In this document: positions 52,885 to 63,041 of the stretch, piece after piece | Numbering within the stretch: position 1 is the stretch's first letter | Layout of the letters: each line of letters opens with the position of its first letter | From: Pseudophaeobacter profundi | Lineage (GTDB): Bacteria; Pseudomonadota; Alphaproteobacteria; Rhodobacterales; Rhodobacteraceae | Assembly: GCF_029697505.1 (NCBI RefSeq) | Contig: NZ_JARJEF010000003.1 | Location: 370,939 to 434,938 of the forward strand | Length of the DNA: 64,000 nt | Direction: 5' to 3' | Notes under the pieces: generated by a model | Databases searched by the model: none | The model's input: only the letters and a program-made list of their open reading frames with translations | Told to the model about the DNA's origin: nothing | Program-made: the position numbers and the translations under genes

Positions 52885-53040
52885 ATGAAACCCTTGCGAC
52901 CGCCCTACACCAAGTGATTGGAGCGTGGTAGCCGCGCCGGTGAAGGGGTCTATAATCAGAGTCGCGCAGGGGCGCAAGAGCTTTTGGTCGTAGAATTTTC
53001 GCTCTATGGTGATTTCGAGGAACCAAGGGCAGAAGCACCT

Positions 53041-53907
53041 ATGTCTAAGCGCGCATTTTCCGTTATTTCACCCACCGAACTGACGTCACCGGTGGTTTTT
53101 GCCTCGCCGCATAGCGGGTCATACTATGAGCCGAGCTTTGTGCAGGGCACGATTCTGAACCAACAGCAGATTCGCAGTTCAGAGGATGCCTTTGTCGACC
53201 AGCTTTTTGCTGATGTGCCCGGATTCGGGGCCCCGCTGCTGCTGGCGACCCAGCCGCGGGCCTATATCGATCTCAATCGCGCCCCCGGAGAGCTGGACCC
53301 AGCCTTGATCGAAGGCGTACCGCGCCGGGGGCAGAACCCGCGGGTGGCCTCGGGCTTGGGGGTGATTCCGCGGGTGGTGGCCAATGGCCGGGCGATCTAT
53401 CACGGCAAGATGCCCCGGCAAGAGGCGCTGCAGCGAATCGACCAGATTTGGTATCCCTATCACGCGGCTCTGCAGGGGTTGCTGCGCCAGGCGCATGACC
53501 GTTTCGGCCAGGCGGTGCTTATTGATTGCCATTCCATGCCGCATGAAGCGGTGGCAAACCTTCCGACCCATCGGGCGGCGCTGCCCGAGGTGGTTCTGGG
53601 GGATCGGTTTGGATCTTCGGCAGCGACAGAGGTGATGGACCAGGTGGAGGCAGCCTTTGTCCAGGCCGGGCTGCGCGTGGTCCGAAACGCGCCCTTTGCC
53701 GGGGCCTATATCACTCAGGCCTATGGTCGTCCTTCGCGGCGGCAGCATGCGGTGCAGGTCGAAATTGACCGCTCCTTATATATGGACGAGGCACAGGTGC
53801 GGCCCAATGCGCGTTTCGCCGAGGTAAAGGCGCTTATGGGGCAGGTTGCCGGGCTGATCGCCAAAATAGGTATCGACCAGGACGGGCGGCGGCTGGCGGC
53901 TGAATAG
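53041..53907 (+). CDS. N-formylglutamate amidohydrolase family protein
   Basis: 288 residues. Family motifs: VVFASPHSGSYYEPSF, SSEDAFVDQLF, LNRAPGELDP, LIDCHSMPHE and QVEIDRSLYMDE. These carry the likely zinc and substrate residues. HutG-type members hydrolyse N-formylglutamate in histidine breakdown; no other hut gene is in the window, so the natural substrate is uncertain. Start MSKRAFSVIS; the open frame runs upstream 41 codons through the region before the tRNA. Confidence 0.9.
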   Translation: MSKRAFSVISPTELTSPVVFASPHSGSYYEPSFVQGTILNQQQIRSSEDAFVDQLFADVPGFGAPLLLATQPRAYIDLNRAPGELDPALIEGVPRRGQNPRVASGLGVIPRVVANGRAIYHGKMPRQEALQRIDQIWYPYHAALQGLLRQAHDRFGQAVLIDCHSMPHEAVANLPTHRAALPEVVLGDRFGSSAATEVMDQVEAAFVQAGLRVVRNAPFAGAYITQAYGRPSRRQHAVQVEIDRSLYMDEAQVRPNARFAEVKALMGQVAGLIAKIGIDQDGRRLAAE

Positions 53908-54027
53908 CGGGCAGCCGGACGCTTGCGGTGGTGCGGCTGCTTGCGCCATTTGCGTTCAGGCGACTGGCTTTCCTGATTTGATTTGGCAGATGGCGCAAAA
54001 CCGGTAGCCCCTTTTGCGCAACACGCC

Positions 54028-55281
54028 CTAGCGCAGGGCGCGCCCCTTGCGGATGGCATCCTCGCCAAAGCGCTTGCGAATGGCATCGGTAGCCCGTTCT
54101 GCCTGGGCGCGTTTTCCGGCCAGGGGGTCCAGAAGGTCACCACTGGTATCGGCCTGCGCTTCGGGCACCAGATCCGAGATTCCACAACCGAGCAGGCGAT
54201 AGGGCCCCTGATCGCCCACCTGATCCAGCAAGGCCCGCGACTGGCGGTAGATCACATCGGCCAGCTGGGTCGGGCTGTGCAGGGACAGGCGCCGGGTCAG
54301 GGCAGAATGATTGGCGCGCTTTAACTTCAGGGTGACAACCCGGCCGGCCTTTGCCTTGGCCTTGGCGCGATCCGCCACCTGTACCGCCAGCCGCCACAGA
54401 TGACCGTCAAGCACCTCTAGGCTGGCGGTGTCTTCCATGAATGTGGTCTCTTTCGAGATCGACTTGACCGGCGCATTCGAGGAAACCCGGCGGCGGTCCT
54501 GGCCGCGCGCCAGGTGCCAGAGCCGATCACCGGTGCCACCAAAGCGCGCGTTCAGGTCTTGGCGGTCCCAGCGCAGCAGATCGGAAAAGGTGCGAATACC
54601 GGCCTTTTCCAATGCGGCCTGTGTGGCCGGGCCAATACCCCAGATCAGTCGCACAGGTTTGTCGCGTAGAAAGCTGGCAGTTTCCGCCTTGCCAATCACC
54701 GAATAGCCGCGCGGCTTGTCCAGATCCGAGGCCACCTTGGCCAGGAACTTGTTGTGCGACAGCCCGATTGACCCGGTGATGCCCAGTTCATCCTTCATCC
54801 GTTTGACCAGCCGTGCCAGCATGACCGCCGGCGGGTGCCCATGCAGTTTCTGGGTGCCAGAGAGATCCATGAAGGCCTCATCCAGGGACAGGGGTTCGAT
54901 ATCCGGGGTCAATTCGTCCATCATCGCGCGCACCATCTGGCTGACTTCGACATAGGCGGACATTCGCGGTTTGATCACCACGGCATCGGGGCAGAGTTTC
55001 AGCGCCTGAAACATCGGCATGGCCGAGCGCACGCCAGAGATGCGCGCCACATAGCAGGCGGTCGATACCACGCCGCGTTTGCCGCCGCCGATGATCACAG
55101 GTTTGCCAGCCAACGCCGGGTTATCGCGCTTTTCGACGCTGGCGTAAAAGGCATCGCAGTCCATATGTGCGATGGTCAGGGAAAACAGTTCTGCATGCTG
55201 GGTGATGCGCGGGCTGCCGCAGGCCGGGCAGCGACGCGTTGGGGCAATCTGGCGAAGGCAATCACGGCAAAGGGCTTGCAT
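54028..55281 (-). CDS. dinB: DNA polymerase IV (Y family) with N-terminal zinc-ribbon-like extension
   Basis: 417 residues. Y-family motifs: HMDCDAFYASVEKRDNP, the SLDEAFMDLSG motif with the second catalytic acid pair, and the HhH region IWGIGPATQAALEKAGI. The first 25 residues carry C5xxC8 and C18xxC21, a zinc-ribbon-like pattern seen in Rhodobacterales DinB and absent from E. coli. Error-prone lesion bypass polymerase. The Nudix gene is divergent, with about 97 bases between starts. Confidence 0.93.
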   Translation of the reverse strand: MQALCRDCLRQIAPTRRCPACGSPRITQHAELFSLTIAHMDCDAFYASVEKRDNPALAGKPVIIGGGKRGVVSTACYVARISGVRSAMPMFQALKLCPDAVVIKPRMSAYVEVSQMVRAMMDELTPDIEPLSLDEAFMDLSGTQKLHGHPPAVMLARLVKRMKDELGITGSIGLSHNKFLAKVASDLDKPRGYSVIGKAETASFLRDKPVRLIWGIGPATQAALEKAGIRTFSDLLRWDRQDLNARFGGTGDRLWHLARGQDRRRVSSNAPVKSISKETTFMEDTASLEVLDGHLWRLAVQVADRAKAKAKAGRVVTLKLKRANHSALTRRLSLHSPTQLADVIYRQSRALLDQVGDQGPYRLLGCGISDLVPEAQADTSGDLLDPLAGKRAQAERATDAIRKRFGEDAIRKGRALR

Positions 55282-55378
55282 GGCGGGGTGGGGGCTATAT
55301 CTGTGTCAGAGGCGGTGCTGCATTTTATCGTCAGTTCGGGGATTTGTCTTTAGGGCTTCGCGTTTGCAAAGGGTGGAT

Positions 55379-55786
55379 ATGTCATTTTCCGGTGCCAAAC
55401 TGGCGCTTTTTCTTGGGGCGGATCTGCTGGTCATCAAGCGAGACGACCGCCCGGATATTCCCTATCCAGGCTATTGGGATCTGCCGGGCGGTGGCCGCGA
55501 AGGCGATGAGACACCGCAGGCCTGTGCCCTGCGCGAAACCTATGAGGAAGTCCGCCTATCCCTTGCGGCAAGCGATCTGACCTGGTCCAACAGCTATCGC
55601 CGCCCGCGTGGTCTGGTCTGGTTCTTTGTCAGTCATCAGCCCGCCGAACTGCAGCAGCAGGTACGCCTGGGAGATGAGGGGCAATGCTGGCAGCTGATGC
55701 GCCCGCAGGACTATTGCGATCACCGGCTGGCCGTGCCGCATTTTGCCGGGCAGCTACGCGACTACCTCGGGCGGCGGTCGAGCTGA
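55379..55786 (+). CDS. Nudix hydrolase
   Basis: 135 residues. The Nudix box GREGDETPQACALRETYEE keeps G-x5-E-x7-RE-x2-EE, but the next conserved glycine is replaced (VRL in place of xGU). DLPGGGREGDE precedes it. Substrates of such small Nudix proteins are nucleoside diphosphate derivatives; this one is unassigned. Start MSFSGAKLALFLG; the longer open frame is antisense to dinB. Confidence 0.87.
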   Translation: MSFSGAKLALFLGADLLVIKRDDRPDIPYPGYWDLPGGGREGDETPQACALRETYEEVRLSLAASDLTWSNSYRRPRGLVWFFVSHQPAELQQQVRLGDEGQCWQLMRPQDYCDHRLAVPHFAGQLRDYLGRRSS

Positions 55787-56212
55787 CGGCCAGTCTCCGC
55801 CAGTTGCCATCTGTGCCGGTGGTCACATCAATCTGTCAGGGGATCTGCGCAGGCGGCAAAAAATTCCCCCGCGCGATGGCGGGGGCCAGGCAGACGAACC
55901 TCAGGAAGAGGAGCTCGTCAGGGGAGTGTCTCAGCCTTAGAATCACCGATATTGTCGAGTTTCGCAAATTCCATCGCTTGCCCGCAACGGTGTGGCGCCT
56001 GGTTCTGTGGCTTTCCCGTCACGAGACAATTTGGCACAGCAGCGCTGGGTAAAGCGGATTTCCGCATCAATACAGCACCTTGACCCTACGTAAAGCAGGC
56101 GGGCCCCGGCGGTACAGCAATCAACAGCAACGCCTGGATAAAGTTTATTTCTGATGCTTTTTTAGGCGATAGTCGGATCTGACCAGTTGTTTTCGCCTTT
56201 TGTTGGGTCGTT
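55787..56212. other. gene-free stretch with an orphan minus-strand terminator
   Basis: 426 bases with no recognisable protein family. A clear minus-strand terminator lies at 55858-55885, 328 bases beyond the pyrF stop. Between them on the minus strand are an anti-Shine-Dalgarno-like CTCCTC (55908-55913 on the plus strand as GAGGAG) and a tiny frame of 18 codons (55918-55974, MEFAKLDNIGDSKAETLP). On the plus strand AGGCGA/TCGCCT (56164-56198) with a trailing TTTTG may be a weak terminator. Either a long pyrF 3' UTR or a small RNA gene fits. Confidence 0.45.
55858..55885 (-). terminator. orphan intrinsic terminator on the minus strand
   Basis: Stem CCCCCGC / GCGGGGG (55866-55872 and 55879-55885) with a 6-base loop, followed on the minus strand by AATTTTTT. 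The nearest upstream gene on that strand is pyrF, ending 328 bases away. Confidence 0.8.
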
Positions 56213-56920
56213 TCAGATAGTTTTCAACTCGTCCAGGATGGCAAGCGCGGCGGCGCGCGGGTTGCTGGCCTGCCAGATGGGGCGGCCGACAACGATGTGG
56301 TCTGCTCCATCGGCAATGGCTGTGGCCGGTGTGGCGACGCGTTTCTGATCGCCCAGTGCCGCGCCAGCCGGGCGCACGCCGGGGGTGACGATCAACTTGC
56401 CTGCGGCTTCGGGCAGGGCGCGGATCAGGGCGGCTTCTTGCGGGCTGGCGATGACGCCATCAGCCCCCGCCGCAAAGGCATTGCCTGCGCGTTCCTGCAC
56501 CAGGTCACGAATATCGCCGGGCTTGATCAGTGCACCGTCCAGATCAGCTCGATCCAGCGAGGTCAGAATGGTTACGGCCAGAATTTTCATATCTTTGCCA
56601 GCGGCGCCTTCCTTGGCGGCGCGCACCACATAGGGGTCGCCGTGCACGGTGAGGAAATCCAGGTCGAACTGCGCCAGCCCGCGCACCGCGCTTTCAACCG
56701 TGGCGCCAATGTCAAAGAGCTTCATGTCGAGAAAGATCTTCTTGCCCAGCTCGTGCTTCATTTCATTGGCCAGCGCCAGGCCGCCGCCGGTCAACATGCC
56801 CAGGCCGATCTTGTAAAAGGACACGGCATCGCCCAGCTGTTCAGCCAGTTTCAATCCGGCAAGGGCATCGGGTACATCCATGGCAACAATCAGGCGGTCG
56901 TCGGCTGTGGTCTGGGACAT
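56213..56920 (-). CDS. pyrF: orotidine 5'-phosphate decarboxylase
   Basis: 235 residues. Active-site motif FLDMKLFDIGATVESAVRG with the Asp-x-Lys-x2-Asp array, plus LIVAMDVPD at the start and the phosphate-binding VTPGVRP and VVGRPIW. It makes UMP from OMP in pyrimidine synthesis. A GGAGAG site precedes the ATG. It is divergent from clpB with about 250 bases between starts. Confidence 0.97.
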   Translation of the reverse strand: MSQTTADDRLIVAMDVPDALAGLKLAEQLGDAVSFYKIGLGMLTGGGLALANEMKHELGKKIFLDMKLFDIGATVESAVRGLAQFDLDFLTVHGDPYVVRAAKEGAAGKDMKILAVTILTSLDRADLDGALIKPGDIRDLVQERAGNAFAAGADGVIASPQEAALIRALPEAAGKLIVTPGVRPAGAALGDQKRVATPATAIADGADHIVVGRPIWQASNPRAAALAILDELKTI

Positions 56921-57060
56921 GGGGCTCTCCGGGGCTTGGGCTGTGGGAATCGCGCTTTCCTACTGCGCTGCCCCATGCGAGGAAAGCCCAAAAAACACCG
57001 ATCAAGGCTGTGGGTTTGACATGTATCAGTGATTTTTCAGTAATATTGCATCACTGTGAT

Positions 57061-57088
57061 CTTGAAGAGGCGGCAAGACCTCCCAAAT
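57061..57088 (+). promoter_or_regulatory. heat-shock (RpoH-type) promoter of clpB
   Basis: CTTGAA (57061-57066), 15 bases, then CCCAAAT (57082-57088). The alphaproteobacterial RpoH pattern is near CTTG-N17-CYTATNT; the CTTG to CCCAAAT spacing here is exactly 17. The box lies 82 bases before the clpB start, and clpB is a classic RpoH target. Confidence 0.7.
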
Positions 57089-57169
57089 CTATTTCAGAGG
57101 CCCGGACCGGGGCGTGCCGCAAAGCGGGCGCTGCCATATGTATTCGGGCGCTTGTATAAGGAGAACGAC

Positions 57170-59788
57170 ATGGACTTGAACAAGTTCACTGAGCGCGCAC
57201 GAGGCTTCGTGCAGGCGGCGCAGACAATTGCGATGCGCGAAGAGCATCAGCGGATGCTGCCGGAGCACCTTCTCAAGGCATTGATGGATGATGACCAGGG
57301 GCTGGCAAGCAATCTGATCGGCAAATCGGGCGGCACCGCGTCGCGCGTGGTCGAAGCCGTTGATCTGGCCGTGTCCAAACTGCCCAAAGTCACCGGTGAT
57401 ACTGGTCAGGTCTATCTGGATGGCCAGACCGCCAAGGTGTTGGATGAAGCCAGCAAGATTGCCGAAAAAGCAGGCGACAGTTTTGTCCCGGTTGAACGGG
57501 TCTTGATGGCCCTGTGTATGGTGAAATCCAAGGCCAAGGATGCGCTTGCCGCAGGCAATGTCAGCGCCCAGGCCCTGAATGAGGCGATCAATGATATCCG
57601 TAAAGGCCGCACCGCCGATAGCGCCACGGCCGAAGAAGGCTATGACGCGCTGAAGAAATATGCCCGCGATCTGACCGAGGCGGCCCGCGAAGGCAAGATT
57701 GATCCGATCATTGGCCGGGATGAAGAGATTCGCCGCGCCATGCAGGTATTGTCGCGCCGTACCAAGAACAATCCGGTTCTGATCGGCGAACCTGGCGTGG
57801 GTAAAACCGCTATCGCCGAGGGCATGGCCCTGCGCATCGTCAACGGTGATGTGCCTGAGAGCCTGCGCGACAAGAAGCTTTTGTCGCTGGACATGGGCTC
57901 GCTGATTGCCGGGGCGAAATATCGTGGTGAATTCGAAGAACGACTGAAGGCTGTGTTGACCGAAGTCACCGAGGCGGCCGGCGAGATCATCCTGTTCATT
58001 GATGAGATGCACACCCTTGTGGGCGCAGGCAAGTCCGAAGGCGCCATGGATGCCGCCAATCTGATCAAACCGGCGCTGGCGCGGGGTGAATTGCACTGCA
58101 TCGGTGCCACCACCCTGAATGAATACCGCAAATACGTGGAAAAGGACGCTGCCCTGGCCCGTCGTTTCCAGCCCGTTATGGTGCAGGAACCCACGGTAGA
58201 GGACACCATCTCTATTCTGCGCGGCATCAAGGAAAAATATGAGCTGCACCACGGGGTGCGGATTGCGGATGCGGCACTGGTGGCGGCAGCAACCCTGTCG
58301 AACCGCTATATCACCGACCGTTTCCTGCCGGACAAGGCCATCGACCTGGTGGACGAAGCCGCCAGCCGCTTGCGTATGCAGGTGGACAGCAAGCCTGAAG
58401 AGCTGGATGCGCTGGACCGCCAGATCCTGCAGATGCAGATTGAAGAAGAGGCGCTGAAGGTCGAAGAGGATGCCGCATCGCGTGACCGTCTGGAAACCCT
58501 GCAAAAGGAACTGTCGGATCTGCAAGAGCAATCGGCAGAGATGACGGCCCAATGGCAGGCTGAACGCGACAAGCTGGCTGGGGCGCGCGATCTGAAAGAG
58601 CAGCTGGACCGCGCCCGCGCCGATCTGGATATTGCCAAACGCGAAGGCAACTTGGCCCGCGCCGGGGAACTGTCTTACGGCGTGATCCCAGGGCTGGAAA
58701 AGAAGCTTAGTGAAGCCGAAAACCGCGAAGAGCAGGGCGTCATGGTCGAAGAAGCGGTGCGCCCCGAGCAGATTGCGGGTGTGGTGGAGCGCTGGACCGG
58801 TATTCCGACCTCCAAAATGCTGGAGGGAGAGCGCGACAAGCTGCTGCGCATGGAAGACGCGCTGCATTCCCGTGTCATTGGTCAGAACGCGCCGGTGACG
58901 GCGGTGGCCAATGCGGTGCGCCGTGCGCGGGCCGGGCTGAACGATGAAAACCGGCCGCTGGGCTCTTTCCTCTTCCTTGGGCCGACCGGGGTGGGCAAGA
59001 CAGAGCTGACCAAGGCAGTGGCGAACTTTCTGTTCGACGATGACAACGCCATGGTGCGGATCGACATGTCGGAATACATGGAGAAACACAGTGTGGCCCG
59101 TCTGATTGGCGCGCCTCCCGGCTATGTCGGCTATGACGAAGGCGGGGCGCTGACCGAAGCGGTGCGTCGTCGCCCCTATCAGGTGGTGTTGTTTGACGAG
59201 GTGGAAAAAGCGCACCCGGATGTCTTTAACGTGCTGTTGCAGGTGCTGGACGACGGTGTGCTGACAGATGGCCAGGGGCGGACGGTTGATTTCAAGCAGA
59301 CGCTGATCATCCTGACCTCCAACCTCGGCGCGCAGGCGCTGAGCCAGTTGCCGGATGGGGCGGATGCTTCGGCCGCCAAGCGCGACGTGATGGAAGCGGT
59401 ACGGGCGCATTTCCGGCCCGAGTTCCTGAACCGTCTGGATGAGACCATCATCTTTGACCGTCTGGCGCGTTCCGATATGGACGGTATCGTCGATATTCAG
59501 ATGGCGCGTCTGGCCAAACGTCTGGAAGGGCGCAAGATCACTCTGGCGCTGGACGACAGTGCCAAGACCTGGCTGGCGGATGAAGGCTATGATCCGGTGT
59601 TTGGTGCGCGCCCTCTGAAGCGGGTGATCCAGCGGTCATTGCAAAACGCCCTGGCAGAATTGCTGCTTAGCGGCGAGGTCAAGGATGGGGATACCATCCC
59701 TGTTTCGGCAGGTGGCGACGGGTTGATCATCGGTGATCGCCTTGGCTCTACGGACCGCCCAAAACCTGAGGATGCGGTGGTGCACTGA
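57170..59788 (+). CDS. clpB: ATP-dependent chaperone ClpB (disaggregase)
   Basis: 872 residues. N-domain about 1-150, first AAA+ with Walker [14 protein letters not shown] near 205 and Walker B ILFIDEMH, coiled-coil middle domain about 400-520 (rich in E, K and Q), second AAA+ with [13 protein letters not shown] near 605, Walker [14 protein letters not shown] and arginine-finger region [11 protein letters not shown]. It rescues aggregated protein with DnaK. The start [13 protein letters not shown] follows an AAGGAGA site. A heat-shock promoter lies upstream. Confidence 0.97.
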   Translation: MDLNKFTERARGFVQAAQTIAMREEHQRMLPEHLLKALMDDDQGLASNLIGKSGGTASRVVEAVDLAVSKLPKVTGDTGQVYLDGQTAKVLDEASKIAEKAGDSFVPVERVLMALCMVKSKAKDALAAGNVSAQALNEAINDIRKGRTADSATAEEGYDALKKYARDLTEAAREGKIDPIIGRDEEIRRAMQVLSRRTKNNPVLIGEPGVGKTAIAEGMALRIVNGDVPESLRDKKLLSLDMGSLIAGAKYRGEFEERLKAVLTEVTEAAGEIILFIDEMHTLVGAGKSEGAMDAANLIKPALARGELHCIGATTLNEYRKYVEKDAALARRFQPVMVQEPTVEDTISILRGIKEKYELHHGVRIADAALVAAATLSNRYITDRFLPDKAIDLVDEAASRLRMQVDSKPEELDALDRQILQMQIEEEALKVEEDAASRDRLETLQKELSDLQEQSAEMTAQWQAERDKLAGARDLKEQLDRARADLDIAKREGNLARAGELSYGVIPGLEKKLSEAENREEQGVMVEEAVRPEQIAGVVERWTGIPTSKMLEGERDKLLRMEDALHSRVIGQNAPVTAVANAVRRARAGLNDENRPLGSFLFLGPTGVGKTELTKAVANFLFDDDNAMVRIDMSEYMEKHSVARLIGAPPGYVGYDEGGALTEAVRRRPYQVVLFDEVEKAHPDVFNVLLQVLDDGVLTDGQGRTVDFKQTLIILTSNLGAQALSQLPDGADASAAKRDVMEAVRAHFRPEFLNRLDETIIFDRLARSDMDGIVDIQMARLAKRLEGRKITLALDDSAKTWLADEGYDPVFGARPLKRVIQRSLQNALAELLLSGEVKDGDTIPVSAGGDGLIIGDRLGSTDRPKPEDAVVH

Positions 59789-59905
59789 TCTAAAGTGTTC
59801 TGCCATGAACCTGAAACAGCGGTTGGTGGCAGAATGCCCTTAATCATAGAAAGGTCATGCCGCGTCCCGCCTTTCCGTGTTTCAGGTAATCGGATAGCAG
59901 AACAA

Positions 59906-59935
59906 ACAAAGCCCGCCAGATCTGGCGGGCTTTGT
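59906..59935. terminator. bidirectional terminator between clpB and the DUF302 gene
   Basis: A perfect 15-bp inverted repeat ACAAAGCCCGCCAGA / TCTGGCGGGCTTTGT with T runs on each strand (short). It lies between convergent genes. Confidence 0.85.
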
Positions 59936-59993
59936 GCTGGTTGGACCAACCGCAGGCCGGTTTCGGCGGTAGATCAGGGTGCAGGGTTGGGGC

Positions 59994-60440
59994 TTATTCT
60001 TCGATGGCTTCCTGTACGATGTCGTCCAGCAGGGCCTGGATGATCTGCATCTCCCCCTCTGGGAAGGCGCGAAAACCGATGGTGACGGCCTCCTCGCCGG
60101 GGCGCTGGGCGACAAAGATGTCATAGGGACAGAAGGCGATGTTCATCGGATTGGCCTCCATCACCTGACGCGATAGTTTGGCTGAGCAGAAGGAATAGAC
60201 ATCGGCCTGCTGGAACAGCACAACATCAGACCCGACAGCGCTGCGGGTGCGTTCCAGCATGTCACCGACATGGCTGACATGATCAACCACCAGCCCATGG
60301 TTGGTGATGGCATTTTCCAACCCAAAGGTGACATCGTCATAGGCCAGCCCGCTGCGATAACTGACCATATCCTGCGCCAAGGCGGGCACCATCAGTGTGG
60401 CACTGATGCTAAAGGCGGCGACTGCGGTGAAATATTTCAT
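59994..60440 (-). CDS. DUF302 domain protein, secreted
   Basis: 148 residues with a signal peptide (MKYFTAVAAFSISATLMVPALA, cut at about 22). The mature part is one DUF302 domain: LAYDDVTFGLENAITNHGLVV, VVLFQQADVYSFCSAKLSRQV, AFCPYDIFVAQRPGEEAVTIGF. Function unknown. An AGGAG site precedes the ATG. It is divergent from the FMN glutamate-synthase-like gene. Confidence 0.87.
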   Translation of the reverse strand: MKYFTAVAAFSISATLMVPALAQDMVSYRSGLAYDDVTFGLENAITNHGLVVDHVSHVGDMLERTRSAVGSDVVLFQQADVYSFCSAKLSRQVMEANPMNIAFCPYDIFVAQRPGEEAVTIGFRAFPEGEMQIIQALLDDIVQEAIEE

Positions 60441-60559
60441 CTGGCATCTCCTAATGTGAACGACGGTGGCTTGCCCATTGCGGGTATCCCCCTCACGTTA
60501 GGAGGATAGGAACAGGCAGCGTCTGGCCACCTGTCTCATCTATATATAGGAGTTTCTGC

Positions 60560-62050
60560 ATGGGTTTCGCGGCAAAGGCTATAGAATTTCTTGCCATTGG
60601 CTTTGTTTTCGCATTGGGGGCCTTGGTGCTTGTGGCGCTGCTGCTGTTTGTGGTGGACCGAACACAGACCGGGGATGCGATCCGGCGGAACTATCCGGTG
60701 ATAGGCCGCTTCCGGCATCTGTTCAGCACCATGGGGGAATTCTTTCGCCAGTATTTCTTTGCCATGGACCGTGAAGAGCTGCCGTTTAACCGTGCACAGC
60801 GCGACTGGGTCGATCGGGCCGCCAAGGGGGAGGGCAATACAGTGGCCTTTGGTTCAACCCGAAATACCGAGGTGCCGGGCACGCCGATTTTTGTCAACGC
60901 TCCGTTCCCACCGCTGGATGATCAATATGCCAGTACCGAACCCATGGTGATTGGGGCGGGCGCGCGGGTGCCCTATCGGGCGCCTTCCTTCTTCAATGTT
61001 TCGGGTATGAGCTATGGCGCGCTGTCAAAACCAGCGGTGCGTGCGCTTAGCCGGGGGGCGCGTGAGGCCGGGGTCTGGCTCAATACCGGCGAAGGCGGCA
61101 TGAGCCCCTATCATCTGGAGGGGGGCTGCGATCTGGTGTTTCAGATCGGCACCGCAAAATATGGTGTACGTAATGCTGAAGGCGGGCTGAGCGATGACAG
61201 ACTGCGCGCGGTGGCAGAAAATCCAACGGTGCGGATGTTCGAGCTGAAGCTGGCGCAGGGGGCCAAGCCGGGCAAGGGCGGCATCCTGCCTGCCGCCAAA
61301 GTCAGCGCCGAGATTGCCGAAATCCGTGGCATCCCCGAAGGCGAGGCCAGCATTTCCCCCAACCGGCATCCGGAGATGGCTAATTTTGACGAATTGCTGG
61401 ATATGGTTGCCCACCTGCGCGAGGTGACAGGCAAACCGGTGGGCATCAAGACCGTGGCGGGCTCTGAGGTGGTGTTGCGCGAGATGTTCCTGCATATGGC
61501 GGCCCGCCCTGCCGATGTGCCGGATTTTATCACCATTGATGGCGGCGAGGGGGGGACCGGCGCGGCGCCGATGCCTTTGATCGATCTGGTCGGCATGTCG
61601 GTGCGCGAAGCCCTGCCGCTGGTCTGCGATCTGCGCGATGAATATGGCTTTCGCGACCGTATCCGGCTGATCGCCAGTGGGAAGTTGATCAACCCAAGCG
61701 ATGTGGCCTGGGCCCTGGCGGCGGGGGCGGATTTTGTTACCTCGGCGCGTGGCTTCATGTTTTCTCTGGGCTGCATTCAGGCGTTGAAATGCAACAAGAA
61801 CACCTGCCCCACCGGCATCACCACCCATGATCCGCGCTTTCAAAAGGGGTTGGTGGTCGAAGACAAATACAAACGTGTCGCCCGCTATGCGACCGAGCTC
61901 ATCCAGGAGGTAGAAACCATTGCCCATTCTGTTGGGGTAACAGAACCACGCAGGCTGCGCCGCCGTCATGTGCGGATTATGCAGGATAATGGCGGCTCGC
62001 GGCCGATGAACGAAATTCAGCCAAGTTACAGTGCAGTCGCGCAGACGTGA
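60560..62050 (+). CDS. FMN-binding glutamate synthase family protein
   Basis: 496 residues. An N-terminal membrane helix (about 8-32) is followed by a region with no clear family, then the glutamate synthase large-subunit FMN-binding barrel (about 120-460): GMSYGALSKPAVRALSRGA, LNTGEGGMSPYHLEGG, PVGIKTVAG, GGEGGTGAAPMPLIDLVG, and the FeS-type cysteines in LGCIQALKCNKNTCPTGI. No glutaminase domain, so not a full glutamate synthase. The role of this stand-alone family is unclear. The ATG follows an AGGAG site. Confidence 0.9.
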   Translation: MGFAAKAIEFLAIGFVFALGALVLVALLLFVVDRTQTGDAIRRNYPVIGRFRHLFSTMGEFFRQYFFAMDREELPFNRAQRDWVDRAAKGEGNTVAFGSTRNTEVPGTPIFVNAPFPPLDDQYASTEPMVIGAGARVPYRAPSFFNVSGMSYGALSKPAVRALSRGAREAGVWLNTGEGGMSPYHLEGGCDLVFQIGTAKYGVRNAEGGLSDDRLRAVAENPTVRMFELKLAQGAKPGKGGILPAAKVSAEIAEIRGIPEGEASISPNRHPEMANFDELLDMVAHLREVTGKPVGIKTVAGSEVVLREMFLHMAARPADVPDFITIDGGEGGTGAAPMPLIDLVGMSVREALPLVCDLRDEYGFRDRIRLIASGKLINPSDVAWALAAGADFVTSARGFMFSLGCIQALKCNKNTCPTGITTHDPRFQKGLVVEDKYKRVARYATELIQEVETIAHSVGVTEPRRLRRRHVRIMQDNGGSRPMNEIQPSYSAVAQT

Positions 62051-62123
62051 CAGGATATGTTTTGGCCTTGGTTCTGCTCTGCGTTAGGTCTCCGATAAGT
62101 GCAATTTTCGAGGAGACGCCGCC

Positions 62124-63035
62124 ATGGCCCACCGCTGGACCAATACCCTAAGTGCCGCTGATGTGACGCCGAAGCAGGCCTATTTGAATCGCCGTCAGAT
62201 AATGGCGGGACTTGGTGGCATGGCTGGGCTGGCAGGGCTTGGCGCGCTGCCAGGGGCGGCACAGGCCGAAACGCTGGAGCCAAACTCCTGGGAGGATGTG
62301 ACCACCTATTGCAACTACTATGAATTCGGCACCGGCAAGGGCGATCCTGCGAAAAACGCCGGCCAGCTGACCACCACACCCTGGAGCGTCAAGATCGACG
62401 GTCTGGTGGACCGCCCCGGCGACTATGATTTCCAGAAGATCCTGGGGGAAATGACCCTGGAAGAGCGCATCTACCGGTTCCGCTGCGTCGAAGCCTGGTC
62501 GATGGTGGTGCCCTGGATGGGCTTTGAGCTGGCGGATCTTTTGGCCTTGGCCGGGGTGCAGGAGGGGGCAAAATACGTCAGCTTTGAAACCCTGTACCGC
62601 CCGTCCGAAATGCCCGGCACCGCCTATCCCGTGCTGGACTGGCCCTACCGCGAAGGCCTGCGCCTGGACGAGGCGCTGCATCCGCTGACGCTGATGGCGA
62701 CCGGGATCTTTGGGAAGGACCTGCCCAATCAGAACGGCGCGCCACTGCGCTTGGTGGTGCCATGGAAATACGGCTTCAAATCGATCAAATCCATCGTCCG
62801 CATCAGCCTGACCGATACGCAGCCGCAGACCAGTTGGAACATGGCCAATGCCCGCGAATATGGCTTTTACAGCAATGTGAACCCAAAGGTGTCGCATCCC
62901 CGCTGGAGCCAGGCGACCGAGCGCCGCCTTGGTGGCGGGCTGTTTGCCGGGCGCGATGATACACTGATGTTCAACGGCTACGAGGAGGAGGTCGCAAGCC
63001 TGTATGACGGTATGGATCTCACCAAACATTTTTGA
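62124..63035 (+). CDS. msrP: protein-methionine-sulfoxide reductase catalytic subunit MsrP
   Basis: 303 residues. A twin-arginine signal ([20 protein letters not shown], cut after AQAE) directs the folded molybdenum protein to the periplasm. The molybdenum-ligand cysteine is in [19 protein letters not shown]; the rest is the sulfite-oxidase fold ([14 protein letters not shown]). MsrP repairs oxidised methionines in envelope proteins. A GAGGAGA site precedes the ATG. Followed by its membrane haem partner MsrQ six bases later. Confidence 0.96.
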   Translation: MAHRWTNTLSAADVTPKQAYLNRRQIMAGLGGMAGLAGLGALPGAAQAETLEPNSWEDVTTYCNYYEFGTGKGDPAKNAGQLTTTPWSVKIDGLVDRPGDYDFQKILGEMTLEERIYRFRCVEAWSMVVPWMGFELADLLALAGVQEGAKYVSFETLYRPSEMPGTAYPVLDWPYREGLRLDEALHPLTLMATGIFGKDLPNQNGAPLRLVVPWKYGFKSIKSIVRISLTDTQPQTSWNMANAREYGFYSNVNPKVSHPRWSQATERRLGGGLFAGRDDTLMFNGYEEEVASLYDGMDLTKHF

Positions 63036-63041
63036 CCCATC

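Noticed and set aside
52730-53038. Long N-terminal extension of rpmJ
   Set aside because: It would cover the tRNA-Val gene; L36 is 41 residues with its own ribosome site.
55172-55378. N-terminal extension of the Nudix gene
   Set aside because: It is antisense to dinB and unlike any Nudix N-terminus; the ATG at 55379 begins a normal Nudix protein.
55787-56212. RNase P RNA, tmRNA or SRP RNA in the gap
   Set aside because: I looked for the GAGGAAAGTCC-type core of RNase P RNA, the tag-coding region of tmRNA and the SRP tetraloop region and found none.
57089-59410. 773-codon minus-strand frame under clpB
   Set aside because: Antisense shadow of clpB; rich in His, Gln and Phe with no family, while the plus strand is a complete ClpB.
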